Source: Exiguobacterium sp. (GTDB taxonomy: Bacteria > Bacillota > Bacilli > Exiguobacteriales > Exiguobacteriaceae). From it: DNA of 64,000 bases. The position numbers and the translations under genes are program-made. A model generated the notes under the pieces. It was given only the letters and a program-made list of their open reading frames with translations. It searched no databases and was not told the DNA's origin. How positions within the stretch are numbered: the first letter of the stretch is position 1; each line of letters starts with the position of its first letter. Positions 43,895-55,531 of this stretch are shown here, in pieces. Where the stretch lies: NCBI RefSeq assembly GCF_020832205.1, contig NZ_JAFIFD010000013.1, positions 124,001 to 188,000 on the forward strand. The letters run 5' to 3'.

Positions 43895-44115
43895 GGTGGT
43901 CCCCTCCTCTAAGATGAATGCCTGTCTGCGACACAGCTATCCGATGACAGCATCGGGCACGGAGGGGGAAGAGAGGATGATTGTGCGCGAGTCGTGGTGT
44001 CAAAGGGTCCTCTAATTCAGGAATATTTTCCAAATGGTTTGGATACTATTCATTACCCTTCCCACGTTTCAGCGAACCCGTCGAAACCCCGAATCTTTTG
44101 AACGTTAGGTCAATG
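43895..44115 (-). promoter_or_regulatory. Leader region of the LPXTG gene
   Basis: A 220-base non-coding stretch between the LPXTG gene and the ligA terminator. The minus-strand leader contains the perfect hairpin CCGATG-CTGT-CATCGG near the start codon, and a TTGACA (43999-44004) without a well-spaced -10. It does not match a riboswitch I know. Confidence 0.35.
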
Positions 44116-44168
44116 AAAAAAAGCCCTCGATTGGCACAGACCACCATTTGGTCCATTCCAATCGAGGA
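44116..44168 (-). terminator. ligA terminator
   Basis: CCTCGATTGG / CCAATCGAGG outer stem with inner GACC/GGTC hairpin and seven T residues on the minus strand. Confidence 0.88.
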
Positions 44169-44176
44169 CAAACGCA

Positions 44177-46180
<2,004 letters not shown>

Positions 46181-48397
46181 TCACGCTTTTTCAATCGGGG
46201 CGAACTTGGCGAGCAGACGTTTGATTCCGACCGATGGGAAAGCGATGTCGAGTTCGAGCTGGTCCCCTTCGCCGCGTGTCTGCACGACCGTTCCTTGACC
46301 CCATTTTTTATGGTTCGCTTTATCGCCGACGTTCCAGCCGATCGATTCAGCGCCTGACGACTGGGCGAGCTTCGGTTTCGGTTTCGAGCTGAAACCGTTC
46401 ACCGGCAGTTTACCCGGTGATTCGACCGGGTTCCACGGCATCGCCTTCTTCGCTTTTCCTGAGCGCTCGAGGAGCGTCTCCGGCAGTTCGTGCAAGAAGC
46501 GGGATTCCGGGTTGTTTTGGAAGCGACCGTACAGCATGCGCGACTGGGCCCGCGTCAAATAGAGCCGCTTCTCTGCGCGGGTAATACCGACGTAGGCGAG
46601 ACGGCGCTCTTCTTCCATCTCTTCCGGGTCGTTCAAAGACCGGCTATGCGGGAACAATCCTTCTTCCATCCCAATCAAGAAGACGACCGGGAATTCGAGT
46701 CCTTTCGCCGAGTGGAGCGTCATGAGCGTCACTTGGTGCAATTCGTCGACTTCCTCGAGCGAATCGAGGTCCGAGACGAGCGTCAAGTCCGTGAGGAAGG
46801 CGACGAGCGTCTGTTCGTCGCTTTCTTTCTCGAAGTTCTGAGCGACCGATAAGAATTCTTGCAAGTTCTCGAGTCGGCTCTCCGCTTCGAGCGTCTTCTC
46901 GATTTTGAGCATCTCTTCATAGCCTGACTTCTTCAACACTTCTTCAATCAACTCTGAAATCGATAAGTAATCCGCCATTTGACGAAGATCGATCATGAGT
47001 TTGCGGAACTCGGCGAGTTTCGTCGCCGTCCGCGGTGCGATGCCGGACAGTTCGATATCGCGAATCGCTTCCATGAGCGAGACGCCTTGCATCGATGCGA
47101 AATCACCGAGCTTGTCGACCGTCGCCGCACCGATTCCACGCTTCGGTTCATTCACGACTCGGACGAACGAGATGTCTTCATCCGGGTTGGCGATCAAGCG
47201 CAAATACGCTAACACGTCTTTAATTTCTTTCCGTTCATAGAACTTCGTCCCGCCGACCATCTTGTACGGGATGTTCGACTTGAGAAGCATCTCCTCGAGA
47301 CCACGTGATTGGGCGTTCGTTCGGTACAAAACGGCCATCTCGCCGTAATCGATGCCTTCTTGACGCAGTTCTTTCATCTGATTGATGATGAAGAACGCCT
47401 CGTCGCGGTCGTCCGAAGCGACATGGAGCAACAATTTCTCACCTTCAGCGTTGTCCGTCCACAAGTTCTTGTCTTTACGCGACGAGTTGTTTTTAATGAC
47501 ACCGTTCGCCGCCTCCAAAATTCGTTTCGTCGAGCGATAGTTTTGTTCGAGCAAGATGACGTGCGCGCTCGGATAGTCTTTCTCGAACGTCAAGATGTTC
47601 GCGATGTCCGCCCCGCGCCAACGGTAAATCGACTGGTCCGAGTCCCCGACGACGCACAAGTTCTCGTGAGCGGCCGCGAGCATTTTAACGAGCGTGTATT
47701 GAGCCCGGTTCGTATCTTGGTACTCGTCGACGTGAATGTATTGGAACTTCTTCTGATAAAACGCGAGCACGTCCGGTGCTTGTTCGAACAATTGAATCGT
47801 CTTCATGATCAAGTCATCGAAATCAAGGACGTTGTTGTGCTTCAGTTTTTTCTCGTACGCCGTGTACACGTCCGAGATGACTTTCTCATACGGGTTGTTC
47901 CCGACGAGACCGGCCGCGTCGGACGCGGTCCGCAGTTCGTTCTTATGGTTTGAGATCATCCCGAGCAGCGTTCGCGGCTCATACTTCTTCGGATCCAAGT
48001 TCAATTCTTTCAACACTTGCTTGATCGCCGTCAGCTGGTCCGACGCATCTAAAATTGAAAAGCTGCGATCGTAACGGATGCGGTCGATATCACGGCGCAA
48101 AATCCGCACGCACATCGAGTGGAACGTCGAGATCCAAATATCATCCGCCACACCGCCGACGAGACGGGCGATCCGGTCTTTCATCTCACGGGACGCCTTG
48201 TTCGTAAACGTGATGGCGAGAATATTCCACGGCGCGATTTGTTTAGACGCCATCAAATAAGCGACGCGGTGCGTCAACACGCGTGTCTTCCCTGACCCGG
48301 CCCCGGCCATGATGAGGAGCGGTCCGTCCGTGTATTTGACGGCCTCTGCCTGCTCGGGGTTCATGCCTTTGACCAATTCTTCACTCAAGTTATACAT
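46181..48397 (-). CDS. pcrA: ATP-dependent 3'-5' DNA helicase PcrA
   Basis: A 738-residue superfamily 1A helicase for repair and rolling-circle replication. Walker A is [17 protein letters not shown]; motif II DEYQDTN, motif [17 protein letters not shown], motif [24 protein letters not shown] and [13 protein letters not shown] complete the helicase set. The C-terminal tail with a Tudor-like segment ([14 protein letters not shown]) that binds RNA polymerase is present. The ATG at 48397 follows AGAAAGGAAACGATT; the open frame extends 8 codons further without a site. Confidence 0.97.
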   Translation of the reverse strand: MYNLSEELVKGMNPEQAEAVKYTDGPLLIMAGAGSGKTRVLTHRVAYLMASKQIAPWNILAITFTNKASREMKDRIARLVGGVADDIWISTFHSMCVRILRRDIDRIRYDRSFSILDASDQLTAIKQVLKELNLDPKKYEPRTLLGMISNHKNELRTASDAAGLVGNNPYEKVISDVYTAYEKKLKHNNVLDFDDLIMKTIQLFEQAPDVLAFYQKKFQYIHVDEYQDTNRAQYTLVKMLAAAHENLCVVGDSDQSIYRWRGADIANILTFEKDYPSAHVILLEQNYRSTKRILEAANGVIKNNSSRKDKNLWTDNAEGEKLLLHVASDDRDEAFFIINQMKELRQEGIDYGEMAVLYRTNAQSRGLEEMLLKSNIPYKMVGGTKFYERKEIKDVLAYLRLIANPDEDISFVRVVNEPKRGIGAATVDKLGDFASMQGVSLMEAIRDIELSGIAPRTATKLAEFRKLMIDLRQMADYLSISELIEEVLKKSGYEEMLKIEKTLEAESRLENLQEFLSVAQNFEKESDEQTLVAFLTDLTLVSDLDSLEEVDELHQVTLMTLHSAKGLEFPVVFLIGMEEGLFPHSRSLNDPEEMEEERRLAYVGITRAEKRLYLTRAQSRMLYGRFQNNPESRFLHELPETLLERSGKAKKAMPWNPVESPGKLPVNGFSSKPKPKLAQSSGAESIGWNVGDKANHKKWGQGTVVQTRGEGDQLELDIAFPSVGIKRLLAKFAPIEKA

Positions 48398-48436
48398 AAT
48401 CGTTTCCTTTCTTCGTTCCAAACGTTTGTTCTTATT

Positions 48437-49132
48437 TTATCGGAGTGCCGCCACAGTCGCAAGCGCTCCGTCGAGATTCTCGTAAATGACGTTTCCGACG
48501 ACAATCGTGTCGACGTAGGCAGCCATTTGCATCGCTGTTGCCGCCCCGTCGATCCCGCCCCCATAAAACAAATGAGCGTCCGGGACGGCGAGGCGCACTT
48601 CTTTGACGACGTCCGGCGAACCGAACGTGCCGCTATATTCAAGGTAAAGGGATGGCAAACGGAACAGATAGTGGCCGGTCTCGGCATAAGCGACGACTTG
48701 CTCGAGGGAGAGCTCGGTTCGCGCCTCGGTCACTTCGGCGACTTTCGCCGCCCCGTTCAAGACGATGTAGCCTTGTCCGGTCACGTGACTCGGTTCAAAC
48801 AAATGCCCGTGCCGTTCGAACGCCCGAGCTTGATGACCGATGACCCAGTCGACCGTCCCGGCGTTCAACACGGTTGGAATGAAATAATGGTCGAATCCAC
48901 GTATCGTCTGATCCGGGTGACTCAACTCAAGTGCGACCGGAACACCGCATCCGTTCAACCGTTCGAACAACGTGAACGTGTTCTCGGCATCGATGCCGTC
49001 CGTACCGCCGATGAGAAAGGCATCCGTCCCCGATTGAATGAGCGCCGACAGCGCCTCATCCTCCAGTCGTTTGTTCGGGTCTAGTTTAAATACGTGGCGC
49101 CAGCCGTGAAAATCCATTCGAAGTCCCTCCAT
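48437..49132 (-). CDS. pcrB: Heptaprenylglyceryl phosphate synthase
   Basis: A 231-residue TIM-barrel prenyltransferase joining a heptaprenyl chain to glycerol-1-phosphate, making an ether lipid in Bacillales. VFKLDPNKRLEDE, FLIGGTDGI, PDQTIRGFDHYFIPTVLN, YLEYSGTFGSPDVV and LFYGGGIDG are the phosphate-binding and active-site loops. Two starts are plausible: ATG 49132 after AGGAGGTATCGA, and ATG 49117 after GGAGGGACTTCGA, which gives the usual N-terminus. Next gene upstream of pcrA, as in Bacillus. Confidence 0.93.
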   Translation of the reverse strand: MEGLRMDFHGWRHVFKLDPNKRLEDEALSALIQSGTDAFLIGGTDGIDAENTFTLFERLNGCGVPVALELSHPDQTIRGFDHYFIPTVLNAGTVDWVIGHQARAFERHGHLFEPSHVTGQGYIVLNGAAKVAEVTEARTELSLEQVVAYAETGHYLFRLPSLYLEYSGTFGSPDVVKEVRLAVPDAHLFYGGGIDGAATAMQMAAYVDTIVVGNVIYENLDGALATVAALR

Positions 49133-49184
49133 TCGATACCTCCTCTAGTGTAGCGATTTTTTTAGTCGGTTGCATCTGTTGACG

Positions 49185-49210
49185 AAAAAAAGACTTGCCG
49201 AAGCAAGTCT
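49185..49210 (-). terminator. Terminator after the ktrB-small protein pair
   Basis: GACTTGC-TTCG-GCAAGTC hairpin with a stable TTCG-type loop and seven T residues on the minus strand, overlapping the small gene's stop. Confidence 0.87.
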
Positions 49211-49446
49211 TAAGCACGTCGGGACTCGGCCCGTCGTTCCCGATCCGTCAACCATTTTGCGACGAGAAGCGCGAACGCACCGTACACCGGGACGAACCAG
49301 AGCGGGTTGGCGAGAAAGAAACCGAGCACCGGGATATCGAGCAGCGGCGAATCCGGTGAACAGAGCGCCGTCCCGTTGACGATCGCAATGAACGGTAAGA
49401 CGGGAACGACGAACACGTACCCGAAGTTGATCCAAAATGCCTTCAT
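49210..49446 (-). CDS. Small membrane protein linked to KtrB, 78 residues
   Basis: I do not recognise a family. Two membrane helices are visible (NFGYVFVVPVLPFIAIVNG and PLWFVPVYGAFALLVAKWL) joined by a loop with one Cys and several prolines, and a strongly basic C-terminus (DRERRAESRR). The ATG follows TAAGGAGACAAGACC. It lies 12 bases after ktrB and before that pair's terminator, so it is co-transcribed with the K+ transporter gene. An accessory role in potassium transport is possible but not shown. Confidence 0.75.
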   Translation of the reverse strand: MKAFWINFGYVFVVPVLPFIAIVNGTALCSPDSPLLDIPVLGFFLANPLWFVPVYGAFALLVAKWLTDRERRAESRRA

Positions 49447-49458
49447 GGTCTTGTCTCC

Positions 49459-50841
49459 TTAACCTAAGATAATCGATTCTTTCGGATAGTTATACATCCG
49501 TTTCGGCTGTCTCCGCTGCAAGATCAAGATGAAGGCGATGACCCCGATCCGACCGATGAACATCAAGATGGTGAGCACCCATTTGCCGACGTTCGAAAAC
49601 TCAGAAGAAAGCCCGACCGAGAGTCCGGTCGTCCCGAACGCCGAGCACGCCTCGAACAAGATTCGAGTGAGCGAAGCGTCTTCAAAGAACGTGAGCACCA
49701 TGACACCCGAGAGCAAGACGGCGAGCGAGACGGTAATGATGACGAACGCCTTCCAAATGTCCTCGAGCACGATCTCGCGCCCGAAAATCTTGATCGACGA
49801 GTCCCCGCGGATGAACGCGATGACCCCGAGCACGGCGACGGCGAACGTCGTCGTCCGGATCCCTCCACCGACCGAAGACGGGGAAGCGCCGATGAACATG
49901 AGGATCGATAAGAGCAACATGCTCCCTTCCGAGAACAAGTTCACGTCGACAGTCGACAGTCCGCCGTTACGCGTCGTCACGGACTGGAACAGCGAGTCCG
50001 ATAGCGCGAGCCAAAGCGGTAACTCTTTGAACGCATTGTTGTATTCGAACATGAACAACCCGACCGTTCCGACGGCAATCAAAATGAAGAACGTCGACAC
50101 CGTCAACTTCGTGAACAAAGAGAAGCGGCGCGGGAAATTCTCGCGTTTTCGCATGATCCGGCTCATCAAATACGTCCGAATCTCGATGAGCACCGGGAAA
50201 CCGATGGCTCCGCCGGTCATGAGCGCGATTTGGGTGAAGATGACGAACGGGTCTTCCCGGAACGGCGCGAGCGAGCTGCCGGTAATATCAAACCCGGCGT
50301 TCGTCGTCGCACTGACCGCTCCGAACAGCCCTTGCAGGAACGCTTCCCCGGCCGTGTCAAAGTAGTTTAAGTAGTGGACTCCAAGCAACACCGCCCCGAC
50401 CGCCTCAATCGCGATAACGGTAAGGACGATTTCCGTAATGTATTTGATAATGCCAGACATCGATGTCTGGTTTTGGTCACGCAAAATGAGTTGACGCTCA
50501 CGGAAGCCGATACGCTTCCCGAGCAAAATCCACATAATGACGTGAAGACTGATCAACCCGACACCGCTCACTTGAACGATGAACAAGATGATAAATAGGC
50601 CGAACGTCGAGAACGTGTCCGCGACGACGATCGGGGTGAGTCCGGTGACACTGACGCAACTGACCGCGAAAAAGACGAGGTCGGTGAACGTGATCGTCAC
50701 CCCGGGCTTATGCGCAATCGGCAGAGCGAGCAGGATGATCGATAAAATCGCAGCCGCGCTGTAAATCAACACGAGCGTTTGGACCGGTGTCAGCTTTCGA
50801 AAAAATAGCTGTAAATTTCGTTTCATAAACTTGTCTTTCAT
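49459..50841 (-). CDS. ktrB: KtrB/TrkH-family K+ transporter membrane subunit
   Basis: A 460-residue channel-like transporter built from four M1-P-M2 repeats. Each pore loop retains its selectivity glycine: VSCVSVTGLTP, VSATTNAGFD, SVTTRNGGLS and SAFGTTGLSVG; the intramembrane gate region GASPSSVGGGIRTTTFA is also intact. Uptake is normally gated by a cytosolic KtrA RCK subunit, which is not encoded here. The ATG at 50841 follows GAAAGGAGGGGCACG. It is inserted, with a small partner gene, between yerC and pcrB. Confidence 0.93.
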   Translation of the reverse strand: MKDKFMKRNLQLFFRKLTPVQTLVLIYSAAAILSIILLALPIAHKPGVTITFTDLVFFAVSCVSVTGLTPIVVADTFSTFGLFIILFIVQVSGVGLISLHVIMWILLGKRIGFRERQLILRDQNQTSMSGIIKYITEIVLTVIAIEAVGAVLLGVHYLNYFDTAGEAFLQGLFGAVSATTNAGFDITGSSLAPFREDPFVIFTQIALMTGGAIGFPVLIEIRTYLMSRIMRKRENFPRRFSLFTKLTVSTFFILIAVGTVGLFMFEYNNAFKELPLWLALSDSLFQSVTTRNGGLSTVDVNLFSEGSMLLLSILMFIGASPSSVGGGIRTTTFAVAVLGVIAFIRGDSSIKIFGREIVLEDIWKAFVIITVSLAVLLSGVMVLTFFEDASLTRILFEACSAFGTTGLSVGLSSEFSNVGKWVLTILMFIGRIGVIAFILILQRRQPKRMYNYPKESIILG

Positions 50842-50860
50842 CGTGCCCCTCCTTTCCATC

Positions 50861-50889
50861 AAAAACAAGATGACTCTTACGAGTCACCT
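50861..50889 (-). terminator. Probable yerC terminator
   Basis: GGTGACTC-GTAA-GAGTCATC hairpin followed by TTGTTTTTG on the minus strand, overlapping the yerC stop. The T tract is interrupted, so termination may be partial. Confidence 0.55.
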
Positions 50890-51185
50890 TTGTCTGATTG
50901 GTTTAGGCGTTCAAGGGCAAGGTCATAGCCACCTGACCCGTAGTTCAAGCAACGCTTGACACGGGAAATCGTAGCCGTCGAAGCACCTGTCGCTTCTTCA
51001 ATTTTATGATATGTGCTGCCTTCACGAATTTGGCGCGCCACTTCTAACCGTTGGGCTAACGCTTGAACTTCGTTGACGGTCGCTAAGTCTTCGAACAATT
51101 GATAGCAGTCTTCGAGCGTGTCGAGCTTCAAGATCGCCTCAAACAGCTGATCAAGTTCACGCCCTCTTAATTTATCGAGTTGCAT
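50877..51185 (-). CDS. yerC: YerC/YecD-family TrpR-like DNA-binding protein
   Basis: A 102-residue helical protein of the Trp-repressor-like fold. LFEDLATVNEVQALAQRLEVARQI and the helix-turn-helix STYHKIEEATGASTATISRVKRCL are the family hallmarks, ending in LNYGSGGYDLAL. The family (YerC in Bacillus) is conserved in Bacillota beside yerA and pcrB; its target is not established to my knowledge. The ATG at 51185 follows GAGAGGATGC; the frame is open seven codons further. It sits downstream of the YerA-type gene. Confidence 0.9.
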   Translation of the reverse strand: MQLDKLRGRELDQLFEAILKLDTLEDCYQLFEDLATVNEVQALAQRLEVARQIREGSTYHKIEEATGASTATISRVKRCLNYGSGGYDLALERLNQSDKGDS

Positions 51186-51253
51186 CCGCAAGCATCCTCT
51201 CTCCATCGTACTTCTTTATCATTCTAAAGCACGACCGCCTCGGACTCAACTGT

Positions 51254-52996
51254 TCATCGCAAAATCGCTGGAAATAGTATTTGTTTTTTCATCACTTCGT
51301 AAATCCCGAGCGGTGTCGCACGCACGTATGGCAAATGCGTCGAAGCGAGGAACAGGAGCGTGTAAATCGGATCTTCGAAGTGGTAACCGCGCGCCACCAG
51401 TTCATTGCGCAGCTGCTTCTCTTGATGAATCAGACGCTCGACCGGCTCGATCGACGTCATGCCGCAGAGCGGGAGCGGGATTTCAGCGATGATTTCGCCT
51501 CGGTCGACGAGAACGATGCCGCCGCCAAGTTCCTTCATACGCGCGAACGCCGTCAACATATCCTGTTTACACTTGCCGAGAATCAAATAGTCGCCGCTGA
51601 TCGAGTATGAACTGACGAGACCGCCGAAGTCGTTAGCGAACCCTTTCAATACCGTGTTAAGGCGCCATTTTCCTTCTTTATCGAGCAACATGAGAAACGA
51701 CTCGTCCCCGTCGCGCGGCAGTTCGTCTTGGCCGGTGTCGTGTGTGATCTTGAACAGTTTCATGATGACCGAGTTGACCATGTCGAGCCCGACCGGCATG
51801 CTGAACGACAGATCGGTTGGCGTCAACTCGATGTCGACGTCCGTCGCCGGCATGAGTGCGAGCGACGCCTCGATCAACTCGTCCGGGAAGAGCGACACCC
51901 CGTCACGAACAATCCACTGTCCTTTCGCGATGACACTCGATGGACGAGGGGCATCAATCGCATCCAAAATGTTGAGATGGGCGATGCGGCCCGGAGCGAC
52001 CGACCCGAGGACGTGATCGAGCCCAAAATGACGGGCCACGTTCAACGACACGATGCGATACGCCTCGACCGGGTCTAATCCGGCCTCGATCATGATTTTC
52101 ACGAGCGCATCTTGCATCCCGTCCTCATAAAATCCCGGGGTCGACCCGTCTGTCGTCACCATGAGATGGTCGAACGCCGATAGGCCCGCCTCAAGCAACC
52201 CGCGCATCATGTGCGGCAAGTCCGGTCGAATCGAGGAATGACGTAGCGTCGTCGTATACCCATGCTCGAGACGGCATAGCGCTTCTTCGGCTGTCATCGC
52301 TTCGTGGTCGCTGTGGACACCCATCAGCGCCATTTTTGTGAGCGTCTTCGCCGATGCCCCCGGGAAGTGCCCTTCGACCGGAAGGCCGCACGTCTCGGCG
52401 TCGAGCATCCACTGGAGCATCTCGTCGTCTCCTTTTAACGTGCGCGGCCACGCTGTCAACTCACCGGCCATGATGACGTCCGGATGGTTGAACCAGTCGT
52501 GGATGCGTTCCGTGTCGACGAGGACGCTATCACGGTCAAGCTCGGTCTGCGTATCGAGCCGCGCCCACCAGTACGTGCTCGTCGGGAATTGTTGGATTGC
52601 TTCCAATTGCGCAAACGCTTGCTCCCTCTCTTGTAAAAAAAGAAGCATGTTGTCGTTCACGAGCGTCGTCGTTCCCCGCTCGCCTGCATACTTCGACAGC
52701 GTCGCCGGGTTATACAGTTGAAACGGATGCGCATGCGGCTCGATGTAGCCTGGAACGACAAACTTTCCGGAGACATCGACCGTCTCGACCGCCTCTTTCG
52801 GCAAGTCCGGTCCGACATAGACGATGCGGTCATGCTCCATCCAAATGTTCGCTTGTTTCCATTGTTTCACGTACACGTTCAAATAAGTCGCATTCGTCAA
52901 GACGAGCGAAGGCGGCCGCACTTGGTCTACGACCTCAAGTTGTGAGCGAATCATCGTTTTTGACCACGGTGCCCGCGCCGATCGTTTAGTTGGCAT
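51254..52996 (-). CDS. yerA: YerA-type adenine deaminase-family amidohydrolase, divergent
   Basis: A 580-residue paralogue of Ade. The HxH pair is kept (VPGYIEPHAHPFQLYNP), as are EGHFPGASAKTL and SDHEAMTAEEAL, but the Ade motif ADPHEIAN is replaced by LVNDNMLLF and the catalytic TDD reads TTDGSTPG. The C-terminal Ade-type domain (VLVDRGEIIAEIPLPLCGM) is intact. Adenine deamination is therefore doubtful; it may use another ring substrate or one metal. The ATG follows GGGAGGACTGGG. A cre site and promoter lie upstream. Bacillus YerA occupies the same genomic place. Confidence 0.88.
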   Translation of the reverse strand: MPTKRSARAPWSKTMIRSQLEVVDQVRPPSLVLTNATYLNVYVKQWKQANIWMEHDRIVYVGPDLPKEAVETVDVSGKFVVPGYIEPHAHPFQLYNPATLSKYAGERGTTTLVNDNMLLFLQEREQAFAQLEAIQQFPTSTYWWARLDTQTELDRDSVLVDTERIHDWFNHPDVIMAGELTAWPRTLKGDDEMLQWMLDAETCGLPVEGHFPGASAKTLTKMALMGVHSDHEAMTAEEALCRLEHGYTTTLRHSSIRPDLPHMMRGLLEAGLSAFDHLMVTTDGSTPGFYEDGMQDALVKIMIEAGLDPVEAYRIVSLNVARHFGLDHVLGSVAPGRIAHLNILDAIDAPRPSSVIAKGQWIVRDGVSLFPDELIEASLALMPATDVDIELTPTDLSFSMPVGLDMVNSVIMKLFKITHDTGQDELPRDGDESFLMLLDKEGKWRLNTVLKGFANDFGGLVSSYSISGDYLILGKCKQDMLTAFARMKELGGGIVLVDRGEIIAEIPLPLCGMTSIEPVERLIHQEKQLRNELVARGYHFEDPIYTLLFLASTHLPYVRATPLGIYEVMKKQILFPAILR

Positions 52997-53045
52997 CGAA
53001 CCCAGTCCTCCCTTAATCGCTTCAGTTATTATCAGAAGATAACTT

Positions 53046-53101
53046 TGTAAGCGTTTTCTTTATACTGCTTCAAGTTTACCTTTTCTCTGAAACCGTAGCA
53101 A
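53046..53101 (-). promoter_or_regulatory. yerA promoter with downstream cre site
   Basis: On the minus strand TTGCTA (53096-53101) and TAAACT (53073-53078) have a 17-base spacer. TGTAAGCGTTTTCT (plus strand 53046-53059) matches the cre consensus TGWAANCGNTNWCA except at the last base. It covers roughly +8 to +21 of the transcript, a repressing position for CcpA. Confidence 0.5.
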
Positions 53102-53143
53102 GTTATGTTCACCATTGTAACGAAATTCACACAAAGTTTACAC

Positions 53144-53173
53144 AAATAAAGACGCCTCTGCGAGAAGCGTCTT
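53144..53173 (-). terminator. Terminator of the CHASE4-GGDEF-EAL gene
   Basis: AAGACGC / GCGTCTT stem with a CTTCTCGCAGAG-type loop and TTTATTT tail on the minus strand, abutting the stop codon. Confidence 0.8.
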
Positions 53174-55458
53174 CACCAGTCATACAACGTGACCGTTTTC
53201 TTTAAATAATGCTCGAGTTGAGCAAGCGGAACCGGCTTGCTGTAATGGTAGCCTTGAATGAGCGAACTGCTATGTTCGAGCACGAAGGCAAGTTGCTCCG
53301 GACGTTCGACCCCTTCGGTGACGATGTCGAGACCGAGCGTATGGAACGTTTGATAGAGCCCTTCGAGCAGTGCCCGGTCGAACGTGTTCTCCGGGATGCC
53401 TTTCACGAAGTTTTGGTCGATTTTGATCAAGTCGAGTTGGAGCGATTGCAGGAACGACAGCGAAGACGTCCCGACACCGAAATCATCCAGTGAGATTTTG
53501 ACACCGAGCGTTTTCAACGACTGGATGAACTGCTGCAATTCATATAAGTTACCGCCGACGTCGCTCTCCGTAATTTCGACATGAAGCAGATGCGGATCAA
53601 ACGAAGATTCTGCGAGCACGTCTTCGAGTTCCGCTAAAAATGACCCATCTGCGATTTGTCGCTTGGACACGTTGACCGATAAGAACAAATGGTGGCGCAT
53701 GGCGTGCCCTTTCATCTCGGACATCGCTTGACGGAGCACCCAGCGGCCCAAGTCAGAAATCAAGCCGAGTTGCTCCGCGATCGGGATGAACAGTCCTGGC
53801 GACACTTGACCTTTCACCGGATGGTTCCATCGGATGAGTGCTTCGACTCCGCGCACGGCGAACGGATGCGGCGACACGATCGGTTGATAGTACAGCTCGA
53901 ACTCATCGTTTTCGAGCGCCCGTCTCAAATCACGTTCCATCTCAAGCGTTTGCAAGTAGTGGCTGCCATCTTCAATCTCCTGGAATGCCAAGATTCGATT
54001 TTTTCCGGACAGCTTCGCCTCATGCAAGACGACGTCAAGCCGTCCCATCATGACTTCATACGTATGATGCGGATGCAGTGAAGCGAAGACGTCCAATCCA
54101 ATCGTCGACGTCAACCCTTTCACCCCGTTCATCTCGGACCAGTCGCTCAAATCTCTCATGAGCCGGCGAGCGACCGGGCGCAATTCGTCGAGCGTCCATT
54201 TCGGATGAAGGAACATGAATTCATCGGCACCGATGCGAGCGACGAACCCGTCTTCTTTATAAAAGTTCAATCGGGACGCGATGTAAATCAAAACGGCATC
54301 ACCTGTGCGATGACCGAACTGGTCGTTGATGCGGCGGAAATTGTCCAAGTCGAGGCCGATGACGCCGATTTGATTGTGGTCGCCACGGACGCTTGAAAAA
54401 TAGTCCTCGATCGCCAACCGGTTGGGCAGTTGAGTGAGTGCGTCCCGATACGCCTTATCGAGCACTTCCGCTCTCGTGTCTTCGAGCGCGGCGAGCACTT
54501 CGTTCATGCTGGCGGCCATTTGTTCAATCTCGTCTTGGCTCTGTTCGTTTAAACTGACGCGCAGTCGACTATCTCGCTCGATCGTGATCTGTTTCAACTC
54601 GCCGACGATTTTCATCAAGCGACGAATGACGACGTGATAAATCGTCCAGAACAAGGACAAGAACAATCCGACGCCGAGAACGAGCAACGCCACCATGCCG
54701 AGGCGGAGCATCGTCACTGTGTTTCGGTAATGCGTCGGTTCGACGACGAACGTGACCCCGAACTCCGCTTCCTCGAACACGAGATCTAGCGGAATCAAGA
54801 CGCGCGTCCATCCGTCTTGCGTCGACGTTTTCGTTTCCCCCGCTTCGCTCGGTCCGATGGCTAGGGGGAGCTTCGTCTGCGCGCTCAAGTCCGCGATGAA
54901 ATCGGCACTGATGAACTCGAGCATGACGAGCGTCCCTTGGGCTGGCCCACTCGTGTCACTTCTTAAAATCGGATGTGCCGCATAGAGCACCGGCCCATAT
55001 TCACTCGCATAGACGGCGTCTTGCTTCCCGTCCCGCCCTTTAACACGAGTAGCGATTTCCGAGATGAACGCCTCTTGCTCCGAAGCGGACAACGCCAGGC
55101 TCGCTTTTTGGAACTTCGAATAGTGGACGTTCCCGTCACGGTCCAAAAACATTATCGCGTTGACGTTCAAATTGTCGAGTGACGCTTCGCTGATGTTGCT
55201 GCTGACGAACGAATCGTTCTTCCCTTGGATGAACGCATAGGCATCGTTCCACACTGCCCAATCGACGAGTGTGCGTTCGAGCATATGTTTCCGATTCGCG
55301 AGCGTCTCTTTCACACTGGCGATTTGGCTCTCGACCGTTTGACGATCTTGCTCCATACTCTTTTCAATAAAATACGGCCGGACGACAAAGAAGATGACGC
55401 CGACAAACACGAGTATATTCAAGGCCATCGCAATCATGAGTTTCGTCCGAATGCGCAT
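53173..55458 (-). CDS. CHASE4-HAMP-GGDEF-EAL membrane c-di-GMP enzyme
   Basis: A 761-residue membrane receptor. Helix 1 (about 6-25) and helix 2 (about 245-268) flank an extracellular CHASE4 domain with LVDWAVWNDAYAFI; a HAMP linker (270-325), GGDEF (340-500) and EAL (515-755) follow. The GGDEF signature reads GADEF with DLDNFRRINDQFGH intact, so cyclase activity is possible but may be weak. The EAL part has EALIRWNHP, SVNVSKRQ, VEITES, DDFGVG, IKIDQNF and TEGVE, so it should be an active phosphodiesterase. ATG 55458 is chosen; a GTG three codons earlier is possible. It separates yerA from the purine operon. Confidence 0.92.
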   Translation of the reverse strand: MRIRTKLMIAMALNILVFVGVIFFVVRPYFIEKSMEQDRQTVESQIASVKETLANRKHMLERTLVDWAVWNDAYAFIQGKNDSFVSSNISEASLDNLNVNAIMFLDRDGNVHYSKFQKASLALSASEQEAFISEIATRVKGRDGKQDAVYASEYGPVLYAAHPILRSDTSGPAQGTLVMLEFISADFIADLSAQTKLPLAIGPSEAGETKTSTQDGWTRVLIPLDLVFEEAEFGVTFVVEPTHYRNTVTMLRLGMVALLVLGVGLFLSLFWTIYHVVIRRLMKIVGELKQITIERDSRLRVSLNEQSQDEIEQMAASMNEVLAALEDTRAEVLDKAYRDALTQLPNRLAIEDYFSSVRGDHNQIGVIGLDLDNFRRINDQFGHRTGDAVLIYIASRLNFYKEDGFVARIGADEFMFLHPKWTLDELRPVARRLMRDLSDWSEMNGVKGLTSTIGLDVFASLHPHHTYEVMMGRLDVVLHEAKLSGKNRILAFQEIEDGSHYLQTLEMERDLRRALENDEFELYYQPIVSPHPFAVRGVEALIRWNHPVKGQVSPGLFIPIAEQLGLISDLGRWVLRQAMSEMKGHAMRHHLFLSVNVSKRQIADGSFLAELEDVLAESSFDPHLLHVEITESDVGGNLYELQQFIQSLKTLGVKISLDDFGVGTSSLSFLQSLQLDLIKIDQNFVKGIPENTFDRALLEGLYQTFHTLGLDIVTEGVERPEQLAFVLEHSSSLIQGYHYSKPVPLAQLEHYLKKTVTLYDW

Positions 55459-55531
55459 GCCGACCACCTTCTTCCTTCAATCTACCCCATTATTGTAGAG
55501 CAGGAAGCGGGGATTCCCTTCTTTTCGCATG

